Source: Aurantiochytrium sp. KH105
Lineage: Eukaryota > Sar > Bigyra > Thraustochytrida > Thraustochytriidae
Length of the DNA: 64,000 nucleotides
Direction of reading: 5' to 3'
Assembly (NCBI GenBank): GCA_003116975.1
Contig: BGKB01000020.1
Coordinates: forward strand, 769,126 to 833,125
The translations under genes and the position numbers were made by a program. Numbering within the stretch: position 1 is the stretch's first letter; every line of letters begins with the position of its first letter. The notes beneath the pieces are model-generated. The model was not told where the DNA came from. It did not search any database and saw only the letters and a program-made list of their open reading frames with translations. This document shows positions 22,374 to 32,874 of the stretch, one piece after another.

Positions 22374-23065
22374 TATCCATGCATGCACGTAAGAAACCAA
22401 TCAGCGTGAACTCGCGTGAAGATCCGCCGCCCCTCCTTTGGCCGTCCCATTCATCGGCCGTCCATCCATCCTGCGCGTCTCTCTCTCCGGGTCAGCAGTG
22501 CGGCGCCTTCCTTCCTCCTGGCCCCGCCCTCCTTCCTGCAAGATACTTGCCGCCTTCGACCCCGAAACTACCTCGCGCCCTTCCGCTTCCTACCCCTTTC
22601 TCTCCCTCTCTCTCTGTCTGTCTCCGCAGGTGCCCTTAAAACAAATAACCAGCGAGGCCTCGCTCGCACTGCGCGGTTGGTCGCCGCGCGGTCTCCGAGC
22701 CTGCGCCGCGCTCGAGGTCCGACGGGGCGGGCTTGGTCTGACTTGGCTTGGCGCAGCGCGGCGCAGCGTGCGACGGACGGTTGTCTTGTTTTGTTTTGTC
22801 TTGGCTTGTCTTGTCTTGTCTTGGCTTGTCTTGGCTTGGCCGGGCTCGGCGCGGCGCGGCGGGAGGGGACAGAGTGCGAAGATAGCCGAGCGGAGGTAGG
22901 GAGGGAAGGAGGGAACCTTGCTCGCGCGTCCGGGCTCGGACGCAGGGAGACCGCTCGGCACGGGGTCGGTGTTTGGCTAGTGTTACTACTATCCTTTTCT
23001 CTCCTTTTCGAAAATCGTGATCTTTTCTCCTCGCTCGTGTGCATGCCGTACAGGGCAACGCAACG

Positions 23066-23165
23066 CATTGCATTGCATTGCATTGCATTGCATTGCATTG
23101 CATTGCATTGCATTGCATTGCATTGCATTGTATTGCATTGTATTGCATTGTATTGCATTGTATTG
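23066..23165. repeat. (CATTG)20 pentanucleotide array with alternating variant
   Basis: One hundred bases of exactly twenty 5-bp units. The first thirteen are all CATTG. The last seven alternate TATTG and CATTG, forming a 10-bp higher-order repeat. It is the longest pentanucleotide array in the window. Confidence 0.97.
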
Positions 23166-24597
23166 CACGGCACCGCCATGATCTCTCGGTGCAATGCCAA
23201 GTCGAAATCCTCGAAATCCGCAGCCGGGTGCAGGCAGCTTGCGCGAGCGCGCAGGCTCGCAGACGCACGCACGCACTCTCACTGTCGGCCAATAAGCAAG
23301 CAACCTACCGCCGTCCGCCTCGTAGCCTTCATTCATTCATCAGCCAGGGCGGGAAGGAGGCGCGAAACCGCGCGAGGACTCGACTCGGAAGTAAATCCAG
23401 CCAGCAGCCAGGCGAATCGTGCCGAGGCGCGCGTTGCTCGCTCGCGTGCTCTGGTCGCCGTCGCTGTCGCTTTCCCTCCTCGATGCACGTGTCAAATGGC
23501 ATGTAAAACCAGCACATCGTGACCTAAACCAAAGTTGCGCGGCGATCGTCTCGCTTGCTCGGCGACCCACGCTCGCGCCGCGCCGCGCCGCGCGGCTGGC
23601 CGGCGCTGCCTCCGAGGGAGCTAGCTAGCTAGCTAGCAGCCTTCTGCCGGCCAGCCTGGCGGGCCCCGCACGAGCGACTACGAGTCTTCCGTGCGCCGGC
23701 GCCTCCGCGTGTAACGCCTAACAAATGAATTAACGCCTGCCCTCGCGGCGAACCGGGCGAGGGCCGCCCATCGCAACAGCTTTCGAGCAACCGCAAGAGC
23801 GAAAGGCTGGCGCTGCGGCTGCAGCTTCTAGTAGAAACGCTCGCCGCCTGGCGCCACGCCGCCGGACGTCCTGCCGTCCGCAGCGTATCCCGCTCAGGAT
23901 CCTCGGGGGGAGCGCGGTGGGAGCCCGCCTTTTTGGGCGTGGCCGTATGATCGACCACTGCGAGCTGTCAGTCGCACTAGGCCTAGGCAGAGGCCATCCC
24001 ACCTGCTGAACAGCGCGCGTCATGGCGCTCACGAGTGCGCCCCTGCCTGCCACGGCCTCGGCGCCGCACAGCAAGCAACAAAGGGGTCGCCGGCCGGCGC
24101 CTTCTGGGCGCCAGCCCCTGGCCTGGGGGGCTGGCAGTGGCCAGTGGCCATGGTGGCTGGCGGGCGGGCTTGTGGCGGTCGATGCGAGCGATGAGATGAA
24201 AAGGAGGAGTTTGGAGCAAGCGGCGGCAGAGATTTGGCCAGGAGTCAGCGGTGGCTGGACCAGACTCGCCGGAGAGAGAAAAGCCAAAGCCTCCAGGCGG
24301 CGGTCAGGTCTGGCTTGTGGCAGCAGTGCAGCCAGTGTAGACTGCGGCGAGGCAGGCAGGAGAAGCCAAAGATGCAGTGATCGTCGCCGACTCTGCACGA
24401 CTTTGACTTTCTCTGTTGACTGGCCGTGGGTGGAGGAAGAACAAGAGAAAATAACTCCAGCGCAGCTCCAACTTGGCGCTGACTGTGAGGCCATTCACTG
24501 AAGCAAAATGAGCACCGACAACTGGCTGCAAGCGAGGAACGCAACTACGAGCAACGCAAGAGAAACAGGCAAAACGAAGTAAGCTTGGATAAAAGCA

Positions 24598-24627
24598 AGC
24601 AATAGCAACAGCAACAGCAACAGCAAC
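24598..24627. repeat. (CAGCAA)n hexanucleotide array
   Basis: About four to five units of a CAACAG repeat in non-coding sequence. Confidence 0.85.
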
Positions 24628-25893
24628 CAACTCATTTCACAACAAGCTTGCGAAGAAGCCAAAAGATGATCGCACAGCACAGCTAGCAAGCATATCCAGC
24701 AGACCAAGCTTCAAGTTGCTCCGAAGTTGCCTTTGTGTGTTTCTTGTTCGACGGCATCTCGCATCTGTGATGCCATCCATCCCGCGCCGGGAACCAGAGG
24801 CCATCTCATCCTGAAAATCATTAAAAGAAAAGAAAAAGCGCCCGTTGCACGCACGCATGCAACCCTCGGGGACCACCGACGACCGTTGCACGCGCGCACT
24901 CGTGCTTGCACACGCAAGGCTCCCCTCGGCGACGTCGCCCGTTCTTGTCCACGCGTAGTACGAGGGCGAACCCGCGAGGCAACGCTGGTCCTACTACTCT
25001 TTCTTTCACGTTTTTCTTCTTTTTGATCTTTTTTCTTTTTTTCCTTTTCGACTTCTTTTTCTGCCGCCACCGCCGTCCCTTCTTCCTCTTTTCTTCTTTT
25101 CCCGAATCTTTAAAGGCGCGCCGCCCCCACACCCCGCTCACACCCCGCGTGAAAACGAGCAGACACAACCACTGGACGGACCCGATCTGTCCACGGCCTC
25201 GCGTCCGCACGATTTACTAGGCCCACACTTACCGGAAACGCTACGGGTCCGCGCGGCGCCCGCGTGCCGCCCGGACCGCGCTTTGGGCCCGGCCGGGCGC
25301 GTTCTTGGACCGCGCGAAGCCGCGAGCGCGCGCGAGGCTTCCCTTACGGGCTCTTCTGCTTTCCCTTTCCGCGTCGAGCCGCGAAGCGCGACCTGGCCCG
25401 GCCTGGCTGGCTCGCTGCGTCCTGCTGGCTGGCGAGCAGGCCACCCGAGAACTCCCGGCCGGCGGGCCTCAAATCCACATCTTCTCGCATCACACACGTC
25501 CACAGAACGAGACGAGCGCATCCGCGAAAAATCCTGTGGAATTGGAAGAGAGCGGGCCGAGAGCGGGCCTCGGAAAGGAGGGGGAGATCTAAAAAAGGAA
25601 AGGAAAGGAGAGCCAAAAAGAGAAAGAAAAGAAAAGGGCGCCCGCCCTGCCACTGTGGCTCGACGAATGCGGGGACAAGGTTGACTTTTGGAGGAGGACA
25701 AATGGGCCTGTGCGGCCGTTTGCAAGTGCGCTCGGACGGGTGCATGGATTTATTGGAGTAGTGCTGGTCACCATTTCCCGCTGCGTTGCGTGCGTGACCG
25801 AGGACCGTTTGAAAGCAGATGGCGGCCGGTCCACAAGTACGATGGAAAAGCCTCGAGGACTCCGTGACTTGGGCGAGACGCTCAGTCGTGCCG

Positions 25894-25896
<3 letters not shown>

Positions 25897-25932
<36 letters not shown>
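25897..25932. repeat. (CTG)12 trinucleotide array, apparently non-coding
   Basis: Perfect trinucleotide run followed by GA-rich sequence (TGATGATGACG). It lies in the gene-free region and in no convincing coding frame. Confidence 0.9.
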
Positions 25933-26525
25933 ACGACGATGATTTTGATGATGACGAAGAGAAGGGGGATGATGATGTCATGATGGGCCGGAAAGAGACG
26001 CTGAGAGGGAGCTAGCTCTCTGCATTGCGGCGCTTTGCTTGATTTGATATGGCCACCTGCTCTCGAAATGTCAACAAGACTGCATACGCCAGACCGATCC
26101 GGGATTTGGTTTGCCGGCTGCAAGCAATGCAGAGGAGAGATACTATTTTTCTGACTCGGACTCACTCACTGGCTGTGCGAAGAGGGAATGAACAGCGTGC
26201 TGTTGCAGTTTGGACCAAGCGGGAGTTTCCTTGCACCAAAAGTAGCCAGATCGAGTGCCAGCTGCTGCTGCAGCGAGCAGCTGGGGCTCTTCTGAGGTCT
26301 TGGTATGCGGATGGCACAGTAGAAGAGTCGCGCTTCACAACGGAATGAACTGTTGGTTTTGGTTCTTTGCCTGGCCTGCCAGCTATGCGTCGCCAGACGA
26401 TCTGCATTGACAGTGTATTGACAGTGTAGAAGGAAAGCACACGCGAAGGTCAGGCGTCAGACGTTGGACCTACCCGATAGCGGACTTGAGCTTTGCAACA
26501 CGAGTCCCCCCCTCTTCTCCCCCCG

Positions 26526-27090
26526 GCTCCTGGCCTTGTTTGACGCCTGACGCCGCGTCTTCGAGAAAGTGACGTTTAGCCAGGATTGTCAAGGGGGACG
26601 GCGACAGATAGTTGTATGCCAGCTGACCTAGCGTTTGATGCATCATTATCATGAGCCTGTTGGTGCTGCTGGCCTTGTTCGTCTCCAGACGCCGCGTCTT
26701 TGGGAAAGTGACGTTGATCCAGGATTGTCAAGAGGGACGACGACAGATAGTTGTATGCCAAGCGTCTGCCAGCTGACCTAGCGTTTGATGCATCATTATC
26801 ATGAGCCTGTTGATGCTACTTGTCGTGTTTAACACCAGACGCTAGGTTTGTGGATCTGTCACGTCGAGCCAGAATTGTCAAAAGCGACAGCAGTAGATAG
26901 TTGCATGCCAAGCTTCTGCCGAATGATCCAGCATTGGATGCATTTCATAAATAGGTTTGCTGTTGCTGCTAGCCTAATTCGAATCCAAACCCTGCGTTTG
27001 TGGATCTGTGAGGGCCCCAGTGGCAACCGTCCGCTTGTCAAGCCTCTCTCCGATGATCCAGGATTAGAAGCGTTCCATGCATGCGGCCCC
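26526..27090. repeat. Diverged tandem repeat, ~140-150-bp unit, about four copies
   Basis: The anchor CAGGATTGTC (or CAGAATTGTC) recurs at 26581, 26720 and 26870. Each copy is followed by GACAG-ATAGTTG-ATGCCA and then by CTGACCTAGCG-TTGATGCAT or a diverged form. Spacing is 139 then 150 bp. A fourth, partly deleted copy runs to ~27090 (CGATGATCCAGGATTAGAAG). Copies 1 and 2 are most alike and copies 3 and 4 progressively more diverged. No reading frame is conserved across units. Confidence 0.85.
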
Positions 27091-27430
27091 AAACGTTGCG
27101 TCTCTGCAGCGAAGACGGAACAAAACGATGGACGAGAGATTTCTCTATATGAGTGGATTCTCTTTGGCAAACCTTTAAAAAGCCTTGCGACGATTCCGGT
27201 CGCTGCCTACACGTTCCATTCCTTTGGATGATCACCATTTCTACTTGGCAACTACTGTTTTCTTTTACTTTGCAACGTATTCGTTTGCAGACATGTGAGG
27301 TTGATTAGATGGTGAATTATGTTTTACTGTTGAAATCAAAGATGCGTATACAAAGAATTGCCAAACGTCAGCCGCAGGACCTAGAGTCAGGTGTATCGCA
27401 CAGACAGCTAGCTGTAAGCTCGGCCAAAAG

Positions 27431-27593
27431 CCCCTTTGCTTCACACAAGCGTGAAAGATTCTCCTTGAATCGCAAACAAAACGTAGGCCTAGTAGCAGGA
27501 CAGCCCCAACCAACACCCCTTTGTTTCACACAAACGTGAGAGATTCTCCTTGAATCACAAACAAAACGTAGTAGTAGGACAGCCCTAACCAGC
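27431..27593. repeat. Tandem duplication, 85-bp and ~78-bp copies
   Basis: Copy 1 starts at 27431 and copy 2 at 27516, both with CCCCTTTG-TTCACACAA-CGTGA followed by GATTCTCCTTGAATC and CAAACAAAACGTAG. Copy 2 is slightly shorter and ends about 5 bp before the rhomboid stop codon, so the duplication lies in the likely rhomboid 3' UTR. Confidence 0.9.
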
Positions 27594-27597
27594 CCCC

Positions 27598-28752
27598 TTA
27601 ACAGACCTCTTGACAGAGCCCAATGAGCAAGTTGTTGTTGTCTGCGAGTCCATCCGGCGCAGTAGCGTTAACCGCAGGACTTGACGGGCAGTACACCGTG
27701 ACGGTGGTGGAGTTTACAAAATAGGCCGTGACGCCCGCATCCGAACACTCGTCACAGGTCCACCAGGGCGAGTCACCCGGTGGAAAGGGAACACACGAGA
27801 GATATCGGCACCACGTGCACCACTCGTCCGCATCGACACCTAGATACAAGACCAAGAGCGAAACGACCACCAGCAGCGGCGTAATGAGCACAGACAAGCT
27901 CTGCAAGACAACCTGATACCGCTTGCGCTCCTTGAGCTCCCCCCATCGAGTGAATCGATTTGAAACCAAAACGCCAAAACCAACCAAAATGCCCGTCACG
28001 AATCCAGCAATGTGAGCAAAGTTGTCCAGAAAAGGCATGAGGCCCAGCATGAGGTTCACCGCCGTGGCCAGGACGAGCTGCGTAATGGAAATGCAGTGTT
28101 GGCCTTTGTACAGCGACCAGTTGAGAATGAGCTCGCTCCACGCGCTGCCAAAGAGCGCAAAGATTGCTCCCGAGGCACCCACGCCAACCGTGACGGGACT
28201 CAAAATTGCACTCCACACAACGCCCTGGAAACCACCCAAAAGGATGATGAGCGCGGCCGCAAGACTTCCAAACTGGTTCTCAAGCGGGAAACCAATCTGC
28301 CAGAGCGCGAACATGTTGAAAAGGTAATGCAGAATCCCCGCGTGCAGGAAAATGGGCGCAATGAGACGATACCAGTCTCCCTCCAAGATGAGATCTGCGC
28401 GCTTGGCGCCCAGCTCCAGCAAGGTGCTCACTGAGACGCCAATGGTGGGGTTTGTTGAGAACGACTCAAGTTCCCAGTTGTTCACTGCAAACTCAATCAC
28501 GAGCATTACACTGCAGCACAAAAACAGCGTCATACACACCAGTGGCCGTCCTGTCTTGAACATCGACTTGGGTTCATCTGCATGCTGGATCTGGAACGCA
28601 CCGTACGAGGACGCTGCGCGCAAAAGTCGTCGGTACGTCTTGGGAGTTGCCAGCGTCTCGCCCTCGACGCCCGTCTCCGCCGTGTCGACGGCCGGCGTCG
28701 CCACGGGCGTCGCGGGCCGCGTCTGCTCCACTCCCGCGGACGACGACGCCAT
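27598..28752 (-). CDS. Rhomboid-family intramembrane serine protease
   Basis: The ATG at 28752 gives 384 residues. A cytosolic N-terminus (about 70 residues) precedes the first membrane helix (~71-91). The rhomboid core has the HAGILHYLFNMF motif (His142, Asn146), the catalytic Ser194 in GVGASGAIF and the catalytic His247 in DNFAHIAGFVTG, so the Ser-His dyad and the oxyanion Asn are intact. About seven membrane helices are visible, the last near 285-305. The C-terminal ~80 residues are Cys-rich (eight or more Cys between 312 and 384) and probably extracytosolic and disulfide-bonded. The enzyme should cleave transmembrane substrates within the bilayer; substrate and organelle are unknown. No mitochondrial PARL-type features are obvious, so a secretory-pathway rhomboid is my inference. 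Confidence 0.93.
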   Translation of the reverse strand: MASSSAGVEQTRPATPVATPAVDTAETGVEGETLATPKTYRRLLRAASSYGAFQIQHADEPKSMFKTGRPLVCMTLFLCCSVMLVIEFAVNNWELESFSTNPTIGVSVSTLLELGAKRADLILEGDWYRLIAPIFLHAGILHYLFNMFALWQIGFPLENQFGSLAAALIILLGGFQGVVWSAILSPVTVGVGASGAIFALFGSAWSELILNWSLYKGQHCISITQLVLATAVNLMLGLMPFLDNFAHIAGFVTGILVGFGVLVSNRFTRWGELKERKRYQVVLQSLSVLITPLLVVVSLLVLYLGVDADEWCTWCRYLSCVPFPPGDSPWWTCDECSDAGVTAYFVNSTTVTVYCPSSPAVNATAPDGLADNNNLLIGLCQEVC

Positions 28753-29848
28753 GGCGCTCTTCTCCTCGCGCGCGAGGCTGCTTGCGCCTCGCGCCTTACT
28801 CGACCCGAAAAGAGAAAAGGAAACCAGACCTCGCCACCCTTGAGAGGTCAGTCAGTCAGTCAGATGGCCGACCGAGCCCGCCGGGCCCGCGCGCTCGCTC
28901 AGTTCTCCGCTCACGCACTGCGGCGCCGCGGCGCGCACGGAGCCGTCCCTCGTCGCCCCGCGCAGGTCCTCCGCGGCGGCCTCGCGTCTCTCCTCCCACG
29001 CACGCACGCACGCACGCACGCACCCGGACGCCGCACGATGAGATGCGCGCGCGCGTGTTCTCGTTCTGGGTGCTCAAAGAAAGGGAGACTGCGAAAGTGG
29101 CGCGGGCTCCTCCGACGCCTCTCTCGTATCTGGTTCGCGTCGCACACCTTGGACGTCATGCTATCAGCCGTACCAGACACGGCGCGGCATGTACCGGATA
29201 GCCCAAGTCTCTCCAACCCGTGCAAGAGGCCGGCTCTCGACGCTGAAAACGACCTCGACAACCTTCGGCTTCCAGTGCACGCACTCCAAATGCGCCAAAA
29301 ACCGTCGGGAGCGTCGTCTTCGCGCGGGTTTGGGCGCACGGTTTGCTTTTTTCGGGTGGCTCTTTCGCCGCTGCCACGCGAGCCGGCGTACACTAGCGTG
29401 CGGCTCTTCGTGGTCTCTGTGCCCCCCTCCCAGCCTTGGTCCCTTCATCGACCTCGTTACACTCGTGGCTTATCACCACCGCGGGGGGCATACTGGAAGC
29501 GTTTATCTATTCTTAAATACTCCCCTACCGGGGAACGTTTCATGCGTAGCTCGAAGACCGAAGGGGGGCACAATGGGTATTTGCGGGAACGTTGGAGAAT
29601 AGACCTCTTTCCAGGATAGACCTCATCTTCGCGGCGGCGCAGACTGACAACGACCGCTAGCGAGCTAGCTTCTTCGCTTTCCTTGCCTCGCCCGCGCGCG
29701 CGGTCGCCGACCTTGACGCACGCGGACGAACGCCAAGAGAACAGGGCTGCCTCGCGTGCGCCGCTCTCTACTCCGCTTCCGCCCTCGCCCCGCGTAGAGC
29801 CGACGTGCTCGGGTCGCGCAAAGAAAGAGTGCTTCGAGCCCAGCAACC
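28753..29848. promoter_or_regulatory. Divergent intergenic region (rhomboid / prefoldin 5)
   Basis: 1.1 kb between divergent starts. It holds a short CAGT run (28847-28862), an ACGC run (28997-29025) and an exact reuse of ATAGACCTC at 29599 and 29616. No convincing coding frame; probably two promoters. Confidence 0.5.
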
Positions 29849-30712
29849 ATGTCGACGCCCCAGACGGACCCGACCAAAATCCCGCTGCAGCAGCTGCAGC
29901 AGCAGCGCAATATCATGCAACAGGTACGTTGAAGCTCCCGCTCTTTACTCGTGCTGGACTGAAAATGCAAATGTAAACGTGTGAACGTCTGCAGACGAAC
30001 TGACATTGCAACTGCCTACACCAGGAGCTGCAAGAGATGAAGACCCGTCACAGGAGCATGATGACTGCCTCAAAGCGCTATCTTGAGTCTCTGCGCACTG
30101 TTGAGATGGTCGAAAGCGCCCAGGACGGTACGTTTCTTTTCCTTTTTCTTTTCTTCGTCTTGCATTTGCAAAAGCCATCTGTCGCGACGGTTGACGCCCT
30201 AACGCGCCTCTTTTTTCTGTTTATCTCGTGCTGTCCGCATCTTCAATCCCGGCTGATCTTGCAAACGCTCTCGTTTCTTCTCTGTTTTCTCTTTGCGCAG
30301 GTCAAAAAATGCTTGTTCCTATGAATGATTCCATCTTTGTTCCTGGAGAGCTTACCAACACTTCACATGTCACTGTTGAAATTGGCACGGGCTTCTTCGT
30401 CAAGCGCACCATCCCGGACGCCAAAGAGTACCTCGAGCGCAAGGTAAGTCTCATGCGCGGAAAGTCTTTTATCTGCTGGCATATGCCCTCGCCCCTTCTC
30501 CACTCGCCAAAAAACAATGAACTAACGTCAAGAGCTCTCGCGCGTTATTCCTTCTTTTCGCCTTGCAGGTCAAGAATGTTCAACTTTACATTGAACGCGT
30601 GGGCGTGAATATTCTTGCCCAAGAGAACAACCTTTCTCAGATTGACGAAATCTTCCGCGCAAGGGTACAGATGGTCAGAGAGCAGGCCGATGCTGCCGAG
30701 CAGCAAGCCTGA
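29849..30712 (+). CDS. PFD5: Prefoldin subunit 5 (four exons)
   Basis: Spliced gene: exons 29849-29923, 30025-30127, 30301-30443 and 30569-30712, total 465 bp and 154 residues with TGA at 30710-30712. Donors are GTACGT, GTACGT and GTAAGT and all acceptors end in AG, two after pyrimidine-rich tracts; introns are 101, 173 and 125 bp. The product is an alpha-type prefoldin with an N-terminal coiled coil, the beta-hairpin core MLVPMNDSIFVPGEL...VEIGTGFFVKRT, and a C-terminal coiled coil. This core is diagnostic for prefoldin 5. Prefoldin is a hexameric cytosolic chaperone that delivers nascent actin and tubulin to CCT, so the complex, not this gene alone, is functional. It is the only gene in the window for which introns are clear. 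Confidence 0.93.
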
Positions 30713-31198
30713 GAACAAGAGAAAAGAAAATGTCCTCGTTTGTTTTATCTGCCCTCTCGCCGAGAATCAACAAAGTAGTCAAGCTCGGGTCGGCCAAAGC
30801 CCTTTTGCCTGGGAGGGAGAGCCTTGTCGCCGCTCCTCTATGCAAGCCTATTACAAAGAAACACCCTTTTTTTCTTCTTCTTTTTTTTTTTAACCCCCTA
30901 GACTCTCTCTCGAGCCCAGGTCTCATTTGCTTTTCTTTTTTTTCTCCAGGAGTCATCTTTGATTCGATGCTGGTCATCATTGTGATCGGAAAAGGGACGA
31001 ACAATTGTCCAGTCTCTTCTCTTCCTCGTTGCTCTTGATCTTTGTCGGTCTTCCTGTCTCTCGTCGTGTGAAAAAAAAAAAATGTGGTCGGCAGAGGCAG
31101 GCCGGCCGGCCCGGACCGAGCCACTGCAACCAGCAATTCATGTACAAAGACTCGGAGTCACCAAAGGACGAAGGGCTCTGGGTGCGTGCGCTTACACG
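30713..31198. other. Intergenic region with poly-pyrimidine and poly-A runs
   Basis: The prefoldin 5 3' UTR and dioxygenase promoter must lie here. Visible features are a T-rich pyrimidine run (30867-30890) and an A run (31070-31082). The dioxygenase frame is open from the ATG at 31082, but the stretch 31082-31198 lacks family similarity. Confidence 0.5.
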
Positions 31199-32503
31199 AT
31201 GGCGTCTGCTCGCGGAGAGGCGATGGCAGACATGCCCCTCCCCTCGCCCAAAGCCACAGGCGAGGTGAGCGAGGACATGCGCGCTGACGAGCAGCTCATG
31301 GAGACTCTCGAGGACGCCGCGTACTGGCGCAAGGTCTGCCCACACCTTCACGTAGGCGAGCATGAACGCGTGCAGGAGGCCGCGCAAGCCGCCAAAGAAC
31401 GCGTCGCAAACTGGCAAACCCAGGCCGAAACGAAGCGCGGGGAGTTCGCAGAAAATGGGTTTTTCCACATGACTCCCCAAGACTTGGGCCTCGGCGAGGA
31501 CGACTACCTCGAGCGCATTCACGCGCTTGCACTTGGCGTCGTTCGTCTCATGCAGCATGGTTGGCCCGCTTCTTTTATCTTCATCTATGACGAGGCCTGG
31601 ATTCTCGTGGCCGGTGCCTCGGCGCGCCTCGAGGCGGCCACCGGCGGCTCGGGCTTCATTGGCGACATGTACGCCTGGTATGTCGAGCCAGACCACGGAC
31701 AGCGCGGCTGGGGACCCCATCGAGACCGCATGGGTTCTGGTCCCGAGTCTTTCCGGGCCGACGGCACTTCAAAGCTCAGTACAACGTGGCTCGCGCTCAC
31801 CGACGCTGGGCCCAACAATTCTTGTCTCTATGTTGTTCCGGCAACCGCGGACCCGCTCTTTCACAAGGCGGATCGCCAGGACGTCGACCCGCTCGCCGAG
31901 ATCTTCGCCAACGATCCCCAAGCCTATCAGAGCATTCGCGCGCTGCCGGCCCCAGCAGGCTGCGCTTGGCACTTTTCGCACCGCATCATTCATTGGGGGT
32001 CTCACGTGGCGCGCCGCTCCTCGCTTGGACCGGCGCGACCACCACAGCCCCGCATCGCCATGAGCTGGGTGGTCGGCGACGCCGCCTACGAGGATCCGGC
32101 CTTTCCTCGAGAGGCAAATCTGCCCTCGCCCCCCGTGCATCTGCGTGTCGCCTTTGTTGCTGGACAAATTGTGGCCTATGGCGGACAGACCAAGCTCCGC
32201 AAGGGGTTCCGGACCATGTGCTTTCGGTTCTTCAAAAAGCACAGTCAGCTCTTTACGGAATTTTACCGCGACAAGGTTGAGTTCATTCACTTTTGCCGTC
32301 CTGCGCCTGCTCCCGAAGTTCACCTCAAGGAGTCTTCGCGCAAGGCGCTGGAGACCGTCGACGTCTCCAAGCTCGAGTTTGCCACACCGCAGGACGATTC
32401 CAAGCTTGATGGCATCAAAGGTATGTTCGGGTCCGATTCCAGCAGCGAAGACGAAGACGATAACGACGACGAGGAGGAGGAGGAGGAGGAGGATAACATG
32501 TAG
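31199..32503 (+). CDS. Phytanoyl-CoA dioxygenase (PhyH)-like 2-oxoglutarate/Fe(II) oxygenase
   Basis: I choose the ATG at 31199 (434 residues); the upstream in-frame ATG at 31082 would add 39 residues of atypical sequence. The PhyH-type double-stranded beta-helix runs from about 120 to 330. Visible iron ligands are His174 and Asp176 in GPHRDRM, and a distal His265 in RIIHWGSH. The 2-oxoglutarate arginine is likely Arg285 in PRIAMSW. Family members hydroxylate small molecules or CoA esters with O2 and 2-oxoglutarate; the substrate is not readable here. The C-terminal tail (~400-434) is almost purely Asp/Glu. No signal peptide. The gene is co-oriented with prefoldin 5 and convergent with the CSC1-like gene, 371 bp between stops. 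Confidence 0.85.
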   Translation: MASARGEAMADMPLPSPKATGEVSEDMRADEQLMETLEDAAYWRKVCPHLHVGEHERVQEAAQAAKERVANWQTQAETKRGEFAENGFFHMTPQDLGLGEDDYLERIHALALGVVRLMQHGWPASFIFIYDEAWILVAGASARLEAATGGSGFIGDMYAWYVEPDHGQRGWGPHRDRMGSGPESFRADGTSKLSTTWLALTDAGPNNSCLYVVPATADPLFHKADRQDVDPLAEIFANDPQAYQSIRALPAPAGCAWHFSHRIIHWGSHVARRSSLGPARPPQPRIAMSWVVGDAAYEDPAFPREANLPSPPVHLRVAFVAGQIVAYGGQTKLRKGFRTMCFRFFKKHSQLFTEFYRDKVEFIHFCRPAPAPEVHLKESSRKALETVDVSKLEFATPQDDSKLDGIKGMFGSDSSSEDEDDNDDEEEEEEEDNM

Positions 32504-32874
32504 AGTTTTGTCGAGTGACAGACAGATGGACCCAAAAACCCCATCACTCGCCCGTAGCGCTGTACACAGATAATACAACTTCCTGAACAATCTCAACTCT
32601 TGGCGAAGCGAAACGTTCCAAGAAAGGTCGACTCCCTCCCCTCCCCCCCCCCCCAAAAAAAAAAAAATGAATGAATGACTTCAGGTTGCCTTCGTTTCTC
32701 TCAGAACATCATCATGAGGAGACACGGAAACTCAATTTTTCTTTGGATTCTTCTGCATCAGTTGCTGTTGATCTCAGGATAGCTGACCGGAACACATTGG
32801 ATGCTTGGATTTCCGCTGAACCTCACAAATCTCAAGGCTTCTTTGTTTTGAATTTGATTTTATTAGCTTTTTGT
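32504..32874. other. Convergent 3' intergenic region
   Basis: 371 bp between two stop codons. It contains a C11-12 run directly followed by an A12 run (32643-32667). No gene seen. Confidence 0.6.

Larger units (their letters stand above)
20057..27597. other. 7.5-kb gene-free region rich in microsatellites
   Basis: No recognisable coding gene lies between the KDM6-like start and the rhomboid stop. Frames of up to ~370 codons here are low-complexity translations of simple repeats in several overlapping frames and show no family motif. The proximal ~300 bp (20057-20380) are purine-rich and likely belong to the KDM6-like promoter. A pyrimidine-rich block follows (20383-20480 and 20721-20810). 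The rest carries many tetra- and pentanucleotide arrays listed separately, and from 26.5 kb a diverged tandem repeat. A spliced gene with short exons or a non-coding transcript cannot be excluded. Confidence 0.6.

Noticed and set aside
22416-23522. A ~368-codon frame in the repeat region
   Set aside because: It consists largely of translated simple repeats, including the CATTG array, with no motif. Three competing frames of similar length overlap it.
20057-27597. Possible retroelement or transposon in the gene-free region
   Set aside because: No reverse transcriptase, integrase or transposase motif, no terminal repeats or target-site duplication could be seen.
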